From assembly GCF_009696375.1 (NCBI RefSeq), contig NZ_VUMD01000007.1, positions 62,001 through 126,000 of the forward strand: a stretch of 64,000 nucleotides of DNA. The letters run 5' to 3'. Source of the stretch: Clostridium porci (lineage in GTDB: Bacteria; Bacillota; Clostridia; Lachnospirales; Lachnospiraceae). Under the pieces are notes generated by a model that saw only the letters and a program-made list of their open reading frames with translations, searched no databases and was not told the DNA's origin. Positions within the stretch are counted from its first letter, which is position 1; each line of letters begins with the position of its first letter. Below are positions 1-9,003 of this stretch, in pieces. The position numbers and the translations under genes were made by a program.

Positions 1-1116
1 TCTGGAGGTATTATCATCCACGCTGATTCCCTGAATCCCCAGATAGCCTCTTTTCTCCTCCGCCACAGACTTCCTGGTTCTGCGGTTCATCAGCTGGTTT
101 AAAATCTCATCTACCTTTGACACAGGAATGGCATATCCCATTCCCTCTACCTCTGTGGAGGAATATTTAGCAACATTGATACCAATTACCTCGCCCCTCA
201 TGTTGAGCAGAGCGCCGCCGCTGTTGCCAGGATTAATGGCAGCATCTGTCTGAAGAAGGGTTCTTGTGGCTGTATTGGACACCTGAACCTCTCTATTCAG
301 AGCGCTGACATATCCCACTGTAACAGATTGTCCGTACCCAAGGGCATTGCCGATGGCAACCACGCCCTGCCCCACCTTCAGCTCATCGGAGCTTCCAAGC
401 TTTGCCACCCTAATTCTGCTTCTGGTATCTGCTGTAATTACCTCAAGGGGTATGGCAATCACAGCCAGATCGGATTCAGAGTCCGTCCCTTTGATGGCTG
501 CGTCCACCACCTGATCATCAATAAATGCTACCCTTAAGGAGGAGGCGTCTTCCACTACATGGTTATTAGTTACAATCAGCAGCTCCTTATCATTTTCACC
601 GATGATAATGCCGGAGCCGCTGTTAGGTACTTCATAGGTCTGCGGAACTCCCCCTCCGAAGAACCACCCATAGCCATAATTGCCACTTTGATACACGGTA
701 GTGCTTGTGATAGCCACAACGGAGGGCATGGCTGCCTCCACAATATCGGATACATCGGACATCGGTGCATTTTCTATGTTTGACATTGGCTGTACTCCCG
801 GCTCCGTTCTCTCGCCGCCGTCTGTAAAGGTTCTGTTCTCCACCCGCTTATCCTCCGGCACAGACGAAGCTGCGGCAGGCCCCAGATACCTGGGGGCGGC
901 TATATGAATACCTGCCATAACGCCTCCGGCTACCGTTCCAAACCAAACAGAGCCTGCCGTTATCAACGCAGCCTTCTTTAAAATCCGTCCTTTTTTCTTA
1001 GGAGGCCTGGAGCTGTCAAAGGGCTGTCCCGCCGGAGGAGCCTGATGATAGAGCTGATTTCTGTATGGCTGATTATTGTATGCTTTCCATTGGTACGGTT
1101 CTTTCTCATCGTACAT
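1..1116 (-). CDS. HtrA/DegP-type trypsin-like serine protease (C-terminal end outside window)
   Basis: This is an envelope quality-control protease whose reading frame is open from the ATG at 1116 to the window edge, giving 372 residues. A cytoplasmic proline- and lysine-containing N-terminus is followed by one membrane segment at about residues 48-70, so the protease faces outward. The trypsin triad is visible as His186 in TNNHVV, Asp216 in SDLAVI and Ser299 in GNSGGAL. The sequence after residue 355 is the start of a PDZ domain (RGYLGIQG), so about 80-100 residues are missing. AAAGGAG lies 8 nt before the ATG. It follows the LCP gene on the same strand after 75 nt and probably ends that operon. 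HtrA proteases degrade misfolded exported proteins, but a specific link to polysaccharide assembly is only inferred from position. Confidence 0.93.
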   Translation of the reverse strand, partial: MYDEKEPYQWKAYNNQPYRNQLYHQAPPAGQPFDSSRPPKKKGRILKKAALITAGSVWFGTVAGGVMAGIHIAAPRYLGPAAASSVPEDKRVENRTFTDGGERTEPGVQPMSNIENAPMSDVSDIVEAAMPSVVAITSTTVYQSGNYGYGWFFGGGVPQTYEVPNSGSGIIIGENDKELLIVTNNHVVEDASSLRVAFIDDQVVDAAIKGTDSESDLAVIAIPLEVITADTRSRIRVAKLGSSDELKVGQGVVAIGNALGYGQSVTVGYVSALNREVQVSNTATRTLLQTDAAINPGNSGGALLNMRGEVIGINVAKYSSTEVEGMGYAIPVSKVDEILNQLMNRRTRKSVAEEKRGYLGIQGISVDDNTSR

Positions 1117-1190
1117 GATATCTACTCCTTTCCCACAGGCTTATGTCATCACCATTTCTCCATAAGCTTAGCAAGGAAATGTGAAAATCC

Positions 1191-3269
1191 TTATTGTCCG
1201 GGACCTATGATAACAGAGCCGGGTCCGCTGCTGCCACCGGGATAGGCGGCGCCGCCAGGATATGTCTCAGCAGGCATCGTAGGAGTAACCGGTCTTGTAG
1301 GCGCCGCCCCCGGACCTGTAACCTGATCACTGGCAGAAGTGGTTCCTCCCGGCATGACAATGCCTGAGCCAGGCCGGCTGCTTCCAGGATAATTGCCACT
1401 GCTCTCGGAAGGTAAGGTCTGTCCCGGCCGAGTCCCTGTACCTGGGCGGCCGCCAGGATACCCATAATCCCAATTCTCCGGCGGATCTAATGGATTGCCA
1501 TATTCATCGGTTTCCATCTCCAGTCCCCATTCATACTCACCATCAATGATGCTCTCCTCTGTCTCAGATGCTCTGCTTTGATCCGTTTCCTTTTCAGTTT
1601 CCTTCTCTGTGGCTTCTGTTACCTGGGGCGCTTCCGTAGTCTTCGGAATATATCCTCCGTCGGTTCCCACCTTGTCGATAGGCTTTCCTTCGTTATACAT
1701 ACCCGTATCGGCAGAAATCTTGGCGCTGATCTTTTTCACCATATCACTTGGCTGATAATCCTCCTCCCCATAGAGGAACTGATGGAGACGGATTACATTG
1801 CTCTCCAGAGTCTGAGGAATTACACAGTCCCCCTTCTTTCCCATATTGGCGTCACTTCTGGCCCAGGGAAAGCCTGCTGTATCCGCAATGGTATACCGGG
1901 TCAGGTTCTTGGCAGCTGGAATTACATCACCCAGCGTAATACTGGAAAGAATCTGTGGAAATACTACCTCCATCACGTTATTTACTACGGAAAAATCCGA
2001 CTGCTTCAGCTTCTGGAAGCTTAAATCAATAATCTTGCGCTGCCGCTCCGTTCTGGCAAAGTCCGTATCCATCTTGCGAAGTCTTGCATAAGCCACTGCC
2101 TGAACACCGTCCAGATGGTTCATTCCCGCTTTCTTTAAGTGAACGGAGGCAACTCCCGTGGCCTTAACCGTCTCTGTAATAAAGGCGTTGATATAATGAA
2201 ATTCCGCTTTACTCAGCTCCACATCCACACCGCCCAGAATATTAATGGCGTCTGCCACTGCCTTCCAATTAAAGGTAGCAAAATCGTCTATCTGCAAATC
2301 CAGGTTCCGGTTCAAGGCTTTAACAGCCTGATCAGGCCCTCCTGTAAAATAAGCCTGGTTAATTTTATTATATTTTCCGTTCTCGTCCACATTCAGATAG
2401 GAATCCCTGAAAATGCTGACCAGCTTAATCTCGCCATTATCCTGGTTGATGCTGCAAATTATAATAACATCCGCATTATTTCCTTTTCCAACAGCATCAT
2501 CACGGCTGTCTACGCCAAAGAGCGCTACCGTCCAATAGCCCTTCATGCTCTCGATCTTCTGGGCGCTCAGGTTTTCATTGCGCACTTTCCCAATATCAAA
2601 ATTTGTGGGACGCTGAATCATGTTGTACTTTTTAATTATATTGCGGGCTGTCCATATACCGCAGAGCAGTACTACCTCCAGGATGATCATGACCAGAAGC
2701 CATCTGCGGCGCTTTCTGTTCTTAACTCCTGCCAGATCTGCGGCTGCTGTCTCCAGGCCTGCCTTACGGCTGGCTGTACCAGCTCCTGCGCTTCTGCGAA
2801 ATGCCGTATCCCTGGGCTGGCCTCCTCTGACGTCACCTGCTTTTGATTCAGAAGGCGGATGTACCCTTCCTCCTGCATTCCTAGCCGGCTGGCTGTTCAG
2901 AGTAGCCCTGGGACTTCCCGCTGCGGCACGGCTGGCTCCCACGGCTCTGGTTCCATTCCCTTCTGCTGCTATGCGCCGGCTTGCCGCTGCTCCCGCTGTG
3001 TTATCTCCAAGATTCCCACTTCTGCCCCCGTATCCTTTGGCTGACGCCCGGCTGCTGACTGACGGCCTGGCAGAACTGCCCTGGACAGCTCTTTGGCTTC
3101 CTCTCTCTGCCCTCAGACCTGAGCGCTCTGCTCTGGGAGCTCTGGGCTGCCTGGGAGGAGCCACATCCGAATCAGACCGGAAGCCGCCGGCTGCTGGGTA
3201 ACGCCGCCTGCTGCGGCTTCTGAATCTTTCCTCATCCTGTCCAAACTCATTCTCATAATCACGGCTCAT
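1191..3269 (-). CDS. LytR-CpsA-Psr (LCP) family wall polymer ligase with long disordered ends
   Basis: LCP proteins transfer undecaprenyl-linked polymers onto peptidoglycan outside the membrane. The 692-residue product has an Arg/Ala/Ser/Gly-rich, probably disordered cytoplasmic N-terminus (1-186), a basic stop (KNRKRRR) and one membrane segment (190-207). The LCP domain spans about 246-420. Hallmarks are Asp254 in GVDSRDD, Arg288-Asp289 in SIFRDSYL and the ARTERQR block at 405-411, which matches the phosphate-binding arginines. Residues 540-692 form a Thr/Glu then Pro/Gly/Thr tail without a recognisable fold. Typical LCP proteins have 300-500 residues, so both ends are unusually long. GAGG precedes the ATG. 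Lying at the end of a glycan operon, it probably attaches that product to the wall. Confidence 0.93.
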   Translation of the reverse strand: MSRDYENEFGQDEERFRSRSRRRYPAAGGFRSDSDVAPPRQPRAPRAERSGLRAERGSQRAVQGSSARPSVSSRASAKGYGGRSGNLGDNTAGAAASRRIAAEGNGTRAVGASRAAAGSPRATLNSQPARNAGGRVHPPSESKAGDVRGGQPRDTAFRRSAGAGTASRKAGLETAAADLAGVKNRKRRRWLLVMIILEVVLLCGIWTARNIIKKYNMIQRPTNFDIGKVRNENLSAQKIESMKGYWTVALFGVDSRDDAVGKGNNADVIIICSINQDNGEIKLVSIFRDSYLNVDENGKYNKINQAYFTGGPDQAVKALNRNLDLQIDDFATFNWKAVADAINILGGVDVELSKAEFHYINAFITETVKATGVASVHLKKAGMNHLDGVQAVAYARLRKMDTDFARTERQRKIIDLSFQKLKQSDFSVVNNVMEVVFPQILSSITLGDVIPAAKNLTRYTIADTAGFPWARSDANMGKKGDCVIPQTLESNVIRLHQFLYGEEDYQPSDMVKKISAKISADTGMYNEGKPIDKVGTDGGYIPKTTEAPQVTEATEKETEKETDQSRASETEESIIDGEYEWGLEMETDEYGNPLDPPENWDYGYPGGRPGTGTRPGQTLPSESSGNYPGSSRPGSGIVMPGGTTSASDQVTGPGAAPTRPVTPTMPAETYPGGAAYPGGSSGPGSVIIGPGQ

Positions 3270-3308
3270 TCGTTCATCCTCATTCCCATTTCTATAGGAT
3301 ATACATAC

Positions 3309-4727
3309 TTAATATGCGTTTTTATTAATAAATCCTTTAAACACAGTTAAAAACATAATTTTAAAATCAAAACCAATGCTCCAGTTTTCAATATAGTAAA
3401 GGTCGTGCTCTATCCTCTTTGTGATAGAAGTATCGCCCCGATAGCCATTAACCTGAGCCCAGCCTGTAAGCCCCGGACGAACCTGATGCTTGATCATATA
3501 GCGTGGAATCTCTTCCTTAAATTTCTCAACAAACAGAGGGCGCTCCGGTCTTGGTCCCACCAGGCTCATGTCACCCATAAGAATATTGAAAAACTGTGGC
3601 ATCTCGTCAATACTGGTCTTGCGAATAAAACGTCCCACAGGCGTAACTCTGGGATCATGGGGCGTTGTCCACTGTTTTTGCTCCTTTTGGGGGTCCTGAA
3701 CTTCCATGGAGCGGAATTTATACATTTTAAAGGGGCGATTATGCCGTCCAATGCGCTCCTGACCGAACAATACAGGCCCCTTAGACGTTGTCTTTACTAA
3801 TAATGCTGTTACGAGCATAACCGGTGAAAACACAATTAGACCAAACAGGGCGCCCACAATATCCACCGCCCGTTTCAGCGTTGCATTAAACACGCCCGTT
3901 AAGGGTACATGGCGGATATGGATAACCGGAAGTCCCTGAAGGTCTTCCATATAAGGTATAGTTGGTATCATATTATTATAATCTGGAATAAACTTTGTAT
4001 GCACACCGGATTTCTCACAGGCTGCTACTATTTGTTCCAGATGAGAGTATTCCTCAAGGCTTAGAGTAACCTCAATTTCATCCAGAGTGTTGGATGCCAG
4101 AAAGGTTTCCAGATGATCCGTATGGCCCAAAACCTGTATTCCCCGATATTCCAAGCCAGCCGGCTGACTGTCGTCCAAAATTCCATGTATATGGTAGCCC
4201 CATTCAGGATTGGCAGCTACCCGGTCAATAAAGCCTTCCGCCGCACGGCTGTAGCCGATTAGCAGCACATGCTTCTGATTATAGCCATAGGTTCGAAGAG
4301 AGCGCAGAAACAGCCGTATGGTCATCCGTTCCGCTTCCAGCAGCAGAATGTTAATGGCAAAAAAAGCCAGAAGCATTTTTGTGGAGAAAAACTCATTATG
4401 CATGATATACCTTCTGGCTCCGAAAAGCACGAAGGTAAAGAGCATCAGGCCTATGATATTAGCCTTGCATATATTGGCAAACTCCGAACGCCTCCCCTGC
4501 ACCCGTTTAGGCACATACAGGTGAAAGCTGGCATAAAGAATCAGATAAACTGGTAAAATAAAGACAAGAGCCAGAAAGTATATCCGGGGCTTAAGCACAC
4601 CCCCATCCAGAGGTATCACATTTCCGCTGATGACGATAAACCACGCCAGAGCATAGGCTGCTGCCGTTACAATCACATCCAGCAGAACATGAAGGCGGTT
4701 CAGCCGTTTCTGGTTATCCTTAATCAT
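3309..4727 (-). CDS. Polyprenyl glycosylphosphotransferase (WcaJ-type priming enzyme)
   Basis: The protein starts glycan repeat-unit synthesis by transferring a sugar-1-phosphate from a nucleotide sugar to undecaprenyl phosphate at the inner membrane face. The N-terminal half has four membrane segments (about 13-135), then a Rossmann-like soluble domain (about 145-260). The bacterial sugar transferase domain begins near 275 with a membrane-embedded helix. It carries the catalytic segment KTSIDEMPQ followed by GDMSLVGPRPERP, and ends in RPGLTGWAQVNG. The ATG at 4727 is preferred to the GTG at 4736 because AAGG lies 8 nt before it. The length of 472 residues is typical. The sugar is not readable from sequence, though glucose or galactose is usual for this subgroup. 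It lies in the same direction as the GT2 genes upstream and the LCP gene downstream. Confidence 0.92.
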   Translation of the reverse strand: MIKDNQKRLNRLHVLLDVIVTAAAYALAWFIVISGNVIPLDGGVLKPRIYFLALVFILPVYLILYASFHLYVPKRVQGRRSEFANICKANIIGLMLFTFVLFGARRYIMHNEFFSTKMLLAFFAINILLLEAERMTIRLFLRSLRTYGYNQKHVLLIGYSRAAEGFIDRVAANPEWGYHIHGILDDSQPAGLEYRGIQVLGHTDHLETFLASNTLDEIEVTLSLEEYSHLEQIVAACEKSGVHTKFIPDYNNMIPTIPYMEDLQGLPVIHIRHVPLTGVFNATLKRAVDIVGALFGLIVFSPVMLVTALLVKTTSKGPVLFGQERIGRHNRPFKMYKFRSMEVQDPQKEQKQWTTPHDPRVTPVGRFIRKTSIDEMPQFFNILMGDMSLVGPRPERPLFVEKFKEEIPRYMIKHQVRPGLTGWAQVNGYRGDTSITKRIEHDLYYIENWSIGFDFKIMFLTVFKGFINKNAY

Positions 4728-4836
4728 GTTAATCACCTTGTTTTCTCAGGACTTCCCTTTTTTCCTCAAATATCTTTGTTATTATACATGATATAGCTCC
4801 ATTATTCTATAGCATTTCTTTATTTTTAAAAAATCT

Positions 4837-5823
4837 TCACAATTTGGTAATTTGTCTGGCAGCAAATTCGTATATATACAAAAGAGCGCCTATAAACAGC
4901 TCCCACTCAATCTCCAGGTAATTCTTTAAATGGCTATGACTGTAAGGCACTTTCCTGCACGCTCTGGCAGTGGTAATTCCCTCCTTAAGCCCTTCCAGAT
5001 ATTCCTTCCCAAAGCCCAGCTTCCGAAAAAACAGAAATTTCAGACCAATCCCCGCAAGAATTGGCAGAAGATTGACTGCAAGCTGTAGGGCAGGCATATT
5101 CTTATAATTCATGTACACATTATTCCTGGCTGCCAGCCTTACCTTAAAGGAATTATACCTAGAGCCGCTGGTGCCGCTGCCTACATGGTAAACCACAGCC
5201 GTCGGGCAATAAATATTGTCATATCCAGCTATCCTGGCCCGGTAGCCTACATCCATATCCTCCAGATAGGCAAAATGCATCTCATCAAAATACCCGATTT
5301 CCTCAAAAACCGATTTTCGGTAGATGGCAGCTCCTCCACAGGCAGAAAAGACGCGGCATGGACGGCTGTACAACCTGGAGGGCCTGCCCACACCCCTCTG
5401 ATAGGCCCAGCCCATAAGACTGTACATATCCCCTGCGTCATCCATTTTATCCTTACTGTACATCTGAATCATCTTGCTGCTGACAGAAAATATGTTAGGA
5501 GAACGCTCTATGGCCTTCAGCATTTCCCCTACATAATGACAATCCGGCTCCGTATCATTATTCAGCAAGATAACATAGGGCGTCTTTGCAGTCTGAATTC
5601 CGGTATTCACCGCGCCTGAAAAGCCTGTATTGGACTTGAGAAACACACAGGGAACCCTCTGCTCTTTCAGCCACTCCACGCTTCCGTCTGTGGAACCGTT
5701 GTCCACCACCAGCACCTCAAAATTTCTGCAAATCTGGAGATCCAAAGCCCGAAAGCATGGCTCCATAAACCTGAGCCCATTATAATTAGGTATCACAATA
5801 GTCACTTTTTTACTGCTTTTCAT
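4837..5823 (-). CDS. GT2 glycosyltransferase, rhamnosyltransferase-like
   Basis: This is a cytoplasmic GT-A fold transferase that adds a sugar to the lipid-linked repeat unit. The nucleotide-binding start VTIVIPNYNG is at residues 6-15 and the metal-binding region LLNNDTEPD near 85. The acceptor-side pattern YLEDMDVGYRARIAGY matches WbbL/RfbF-like rhamnosyltransferases. The C-terminus is Arg/Lys-rich with a short hydrophobic patch. The ATG at 5823 is chosen because GAGGA precedes it at good spacing; an in-frame ATG at 5859 lies further inside the upstream gene. The chosen start still overlaps that gene's stop by 14 nt, suggesting translational coupling. Donor and acceptor are unknown. Length is 328 residues. 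Confidence 0.88.
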   Translation of the reverse strand: MKSSKKVTIVIPNYNGLRFMEPCFRALDLQICRNFEVLVVDNGSTDGSVEWLKEQRVPCVFLKSNTGFSGAVNTGIQTAKTPYVILLNNDTEPDCHYVGEMLKAIERSPNIFSVSSKMIQMYSKDKMDDAGDMYSLMGWAYQRGVGRPSRLYSRPCRVFSACGGAAIYRKSVFEEIGYFDEMHFAYLEDMDVGYRARIAGYDNIYCPTAVVYHVGSGTSGSRYNSFKVRLAARNNVYMNYKNMPALQLAVNLLPILAGIGLKFLFFRKLGFGKEYLEGLKEGITTARACRKVPYSHSHLKNYLEIEWELFIGALLYIYEFAARQITKL

Positions 5824-8044
5824 CTGTTTTTTCCTCATCCTCCGGGATAAACTGCTCATAAATCTTCAAATCGTAGGGTTCGCCGATTTTCTCCTTCAGC
5901 AAATCCCTCAGCGCAAAGTTGGATTTGCGCAGAGTCAGGTTTGGATTATAGTAGGGGTCGCCGTTTTTTATGATGTCCGGCCACTTTTTAATAAAAATAG
6001 CTACCTCCCGGTTAAACCGGGCCACCTTCTCTGGCGTATTCTCTAATCCCCTGGATTTGGATTCATAATGGTAAAGGCATGCATAGGGAGCATATACTAC
6101 CAGTTTCCCCAAGGCCCGGACTTTCATGCAGAAATCAATGTCATTAAAGGCCACTGCCAGCTCCTCGCTTAAGCCGCCCACACGCTCAAAAACAGATTTT
6201 TTCGTCATGAGACAGGCTGCCGTAACCGCGCTGTAATCCTGGGCGCACATAGCCCGGTGGAAATAACTATTCTCAGCCTTATGCAGTCCGATAAAGGTAT
6301 GGCCGGCAATTCCCCCGAAGCCGATCACGACTCCCGCATGCTGAATGGTATCGTCCTCGTAAAGCAGTCTGGCTCCCACAATTCCCACATCCTCCCGCTG
6401 GCAGAAGCCCAGCATCTCCCTTATGGAATCCGGCTCGATCAACTCCGTATCGTTATTCAGAAGCAGAAGATACTCACCCTTGGCAAAGGAAGCTCCGTAA
6501 TTGTTGATGGCTGAGTAATTAAAGCCCTTATCCCAAGTAACCACACGGACATTTTCATATTCCTCCTGCATTTTCCTGTAACAGGAAAATGTCTCAGGCT
6601 CAGTGCTGTTGTTCTCTACAATCACAAACTCCAGATTCTGGTAGGAGGAACGCTCCATTAGGGATCTGACGCACAGCTCCAGATCCTGGCTGTGATCCTT
6701 GTTGGGGATGATAACCGATACAAGGGGCTCCCCCTGAAGCTGAAAGACTGTGTGGTAAATGCCATAATCTACACCCTTTTCCACCCTCTCTGCCCGGATC
6801 CCCATCCGCTCATAATGGGCGATAATAGCCCTGGAACCGGCCTCAAAGGCATAGAGCTTGCTCTCCGGGTTGCTGGCTGTGGAATTCTGATGGCAGCGCC
6901 AGTGATATAACACCTTTGGTATATGATAGACTTTTCTGGCCCCTTCCGTACATCGGAAGATAAAGTCATAGTCCTGCGCTCCGTCAAACGCCTGGCAAAA
7001 GCCGCCCACACGTTCTAAAAGCTCCCGCCTGACCACAAACAGATGACAGATATAGTTAACGCTGGTCAGCAAATCCGGGTTAAAATCTGGCTTGAAATGC
7101 GGATCAAACAAAGCCTTCCCATCCATATCCAGCTTGTCCTCATCGGAATAAACCACATCGCAGTCAGGCTGCTCATTGATCGTTTTCACCACCTCGTAAA
7201 AGGCATTGGGCGTCAGAGTATCATCGTGGTCAGCTAGTATGATAAAATCACCCCTCGCCATCTCCAGAGCAGCATTGGTATTGCCGGAGATACCCTTGTT
7301 TTCCCCCAATATCTCATAGCGGAACCTTCTGTCCCTGTCCGCATATTTCTTGAGCGCCCGCTCCATCCCTTCTCCTCTGGGACTTCCGTCTGCAATACAC
7401 ACCTCCCAGTTAGTATAGGTCTGAGCCAAAATCGAATCCAGCAGCTCCCGCAAATACCGCTCCGGTGTTTTGAAAGCGGGAATCACTACAGACAGCTTAG
7501 GCTCAAACTCAAAGGTCACGGCTCTCTGGGCTTCCAGCTCCTGATCAGTGGGCTTTGTAAGCTCATACCATTCGCCATAATCGTAATCGTTATCAATTCC
7601 CTGAAGCTTATGCCTGGACTTTACTACCAAAGCCCTCAAACCATGCTCCTTCCAGAAATTAAGGGCCACATTCACCGTCTCCATATTCATCAGATCCTTA
7701 AGCTTTTCCATCCGCTTGTAGGCCACGCTGGCTCTCTTTGCGATCAGCGCCTCATTCAGCTTAATTTTGGCTTGCTTTCCCTCACAGCGGATGAACAGGC
7801 AGTAGCTTTTTCCCCGCTCATAAGGGAACCGGATGTCAAAGCCCAGCTCCTGCCGGCTTTCCTCCTTAAAGTAGATCAGGCTTACATCATCCCTTCGGGT
7901 GGCTACATGCTTAAATTTCACCGGCATCTTTTTTTCATCCTCCACCCGGAAGGAAGCTTTGCTTTCCGGCGATTTTCCTACGACCCAGCCGTTTAAGGTA
8001 ATGCTATTCTCCCGTATACGCACCACGTCTATCTTGTATTTCAT
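5810..8044 (-). CDS. Double-domain GT2 glycosyltransferase
   Basis: The 744-residue protein has two GT2 catalytic units. A short beta-rich N-terminal domain (1-95) of the kind fused to rhamnan-type transferases comes first. The first GT-A domain begins near residue 185 (KLSVVIPAFKTPERYLRELL) with its metal site in ADHDDTLTPN. The second begins near 440 (PLVSVIIPNKD) with LLNNDTELIEPD. Both acidic sites look intact, so the enzyme may add two sugars or alternate linkages, as two-domain polymerising transferases do. Its ATG overlaps the stop of the upstream GT2 in an ATGA arrangement at 8041-8044, and its end overlaps the next gene, so the three transferases are probably translated together. Substrates are not predictable. 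Confidence 0.9.
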   Translation of the reverse strand: MKYKIDVVRIRENSITLNGWVVGKSPESKASFRVEDEKKMPVKFKHVATRRDDVSLIYFKEESRQELGFDIRFPYERGKSYCLFIRCEGKQAKIKLNEALIAKRASVAYKRMEKLKDLMNMETVNVALNFWKEHGLRALVVKSRHKLQGIDNDYDYGEWYELTKPTDQELEAQRAVTFEFEPKLSVVIPAFKTPERYLRELLDSILAQTYTNWEVCIADGSPRGEGMERALKKYADRDRRFRYEILGENKGISGNTNAALEMARGDFIILADHDDTLTPNAFYEVVKTINEQPDCDVVYSDEDKLDMDGKALFDPHFKPDFNPDLLTSVNYICHLFVVRRELLERVGGFCQAFDGAQDYDFIFRCTEGARKVYHIPKVLYHWRCHQNSTASNPESKLYAFEAGSRAIIAHYERMGIRAERVEKGVDYGIYHTVFQLQGEPLVSVIIPNKDHSQDLELCVRSLMERSSYQNLEFVIVENNSTEPETFSCYRKMQEEYENVRVVTWDKGFNYSAINNYGASFAKGEYLLLLNNDTELIEPDSIREMLGFCQREDVGIVGARLLYEDDTIQHAGVVIGFGGIAGHTFIGLHKAENSYFHRAMCAQDYSAVTAACLMTKKSVFERVGGLSEELAVAFNDIDFCMKVRALGKLVVYAPYACLYHYESKSRGLENTPEKVARFNREVAIFIKKWPDIIKNGDPYYNPNLTLRKSNFALRDLLKEKIGEPYDLKIYEQFIPEDEEKTDEKQ

Positions 8045-9003
8045 GCTTCTATACCGCCCTTTTCTTCCTCACTAAAATTAATCCGCTCCTCCTCAACTAC
8101 AAGAGGGCGCTTCATAACCCGCTGGTTAATGCTCATAATATACTCCCCTAAAAAACCAATAAAGAACAGCTGTACAGAGCCTAAAAACAGCATTCCGATC
8201 AGCATGGGCGCCATGCCTGCCGGGAAGCGATCCCACCAGATCAGCTTCATTACAAGATATACCAAAGCTACAAGCATGCTTATCACTGCACAGATACTGC
8301 CGAAAATAGTAGCCAGCCGCAGCCCCGCCTTTGTATAGGAGGTCACGCTCAGCATAGCGGCGTCATAGAGGCGATAAAAATTATTATGGGTTTTACCCGC
8401 TCTGCGCTTGGGCTGCTCATAAGGAATTTCCTTCCGTTTATAGCCCAGCTCCGCCACAATTCCCCGCAGAAAGGGGGTAGGGTCATCCAGATTTCTGAGA
8501 ACCTCGATAAATTCCCTGTCATAAAGGCCCGATCCTGTAAAATGTTCAATCTGTTCCACATCCGACAGCTTCTTAATAGTCTTGTAGTAGCAGCTTCTAA
8601 GCCAGTACATAAGCCGGTTTTCCTTGCTGCTGGTCTTGATGCCGATAACAATTTTATACCCCTTCTCCCACTCCCTGACATACTTAGGAATCATCTCCAC
8701 CGGATCCTGAAAATCCGCTACCATCTCGATGCAGCAGTCTCCTGTAACCTGGAGCATCCCATAATAGGGGGAATTGAATTGGCCAAAATTCCGAGCATTG
8801 AAAATTGCCTTAATCCTGGGATTGGAAGCACAGAGGCTCCGCAAAATATCCCTGGTGCCATCTCTGGAATCATTATCGATAAATACCAGCTCATAGTCGT
8901 ACTGAGGCAGCTCCCGATCCAGAATCTCCGTGACAGCCTGACTGATAGGCGCGGCATTCTCCGCTTCATTATAGCAGGGAATCAATACACTGATTTTCTT
9001 CAT
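8041..9003 (-). CDS. GtrB/DPM1-like GT2 glycosyltransferase with C-terminal membrane pair
   Basis: Proteins of this group usually transfer a sugar from a nucleotide donor to undecaprenyl phosphate, giving a lipid-monophosphate sugar that is flipped for side-chain addition. The GT2 domain starts ISVLIPCYNEAENA, has the nucleotide/metal motif VFIDNDSRDGT near residue 43 and MVADFQDP near 95. Two membrane helices follow at about 230-255 and 265-290, and the tail is acidic. The length of 320 residues is normal for GtrB-like enzymes. It shares ATGA overlaps with both neighbours (9000-9003 and 8041-8044). No GtrA-type flippase or dedicated GT-C partner is adjacent, so the acceptor system is unclear. 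Confidence 0.9.
   Translation of the reverse strand: MKKISVLIPCYNEAENAAPISQAVTEILDRELPQYDYELVFIDNDSRDGTRDILRSLCASNPRIKAIFNARNFGQFNSPYYGMLQVTGDCCIEMVADFQDPVEMIPKYVREWEKGYKIVIGIKTSSKENRLMYWLRSCYYKTIKKLSDVEQIEHFTGSGLYDREFIEVLRNLDDPTPFLRGIVAELGYKRKEIPYEQPKRRAGKTHNNFYRLYDAAMLSVTSYTKAGLRLATIFGSICAVISMLVALVYLVMKLIWWDRFPAGMAPMLIGMLFLGSVQLFFIGFLGEYIMSINQRVMKRPLVVEEERINFSEEEKGGIEA

Noticed and set aside
1139-1167. GCTTATG/CATAAGC hairpin between the LCP and HtrA genes as a terminator
   Set aside because: The loop is long and no T run follows on the minus strand, so read-through into the HtrA gene is more likely.
2139-2846. 235-residue plus-strand open frame opposite the LCP gene
   Set aside because: It lies antisense within a strong LCP gene, has no matching ribosome binding site and no recognisable domain. 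It is a by-product of the GC-rich composition.
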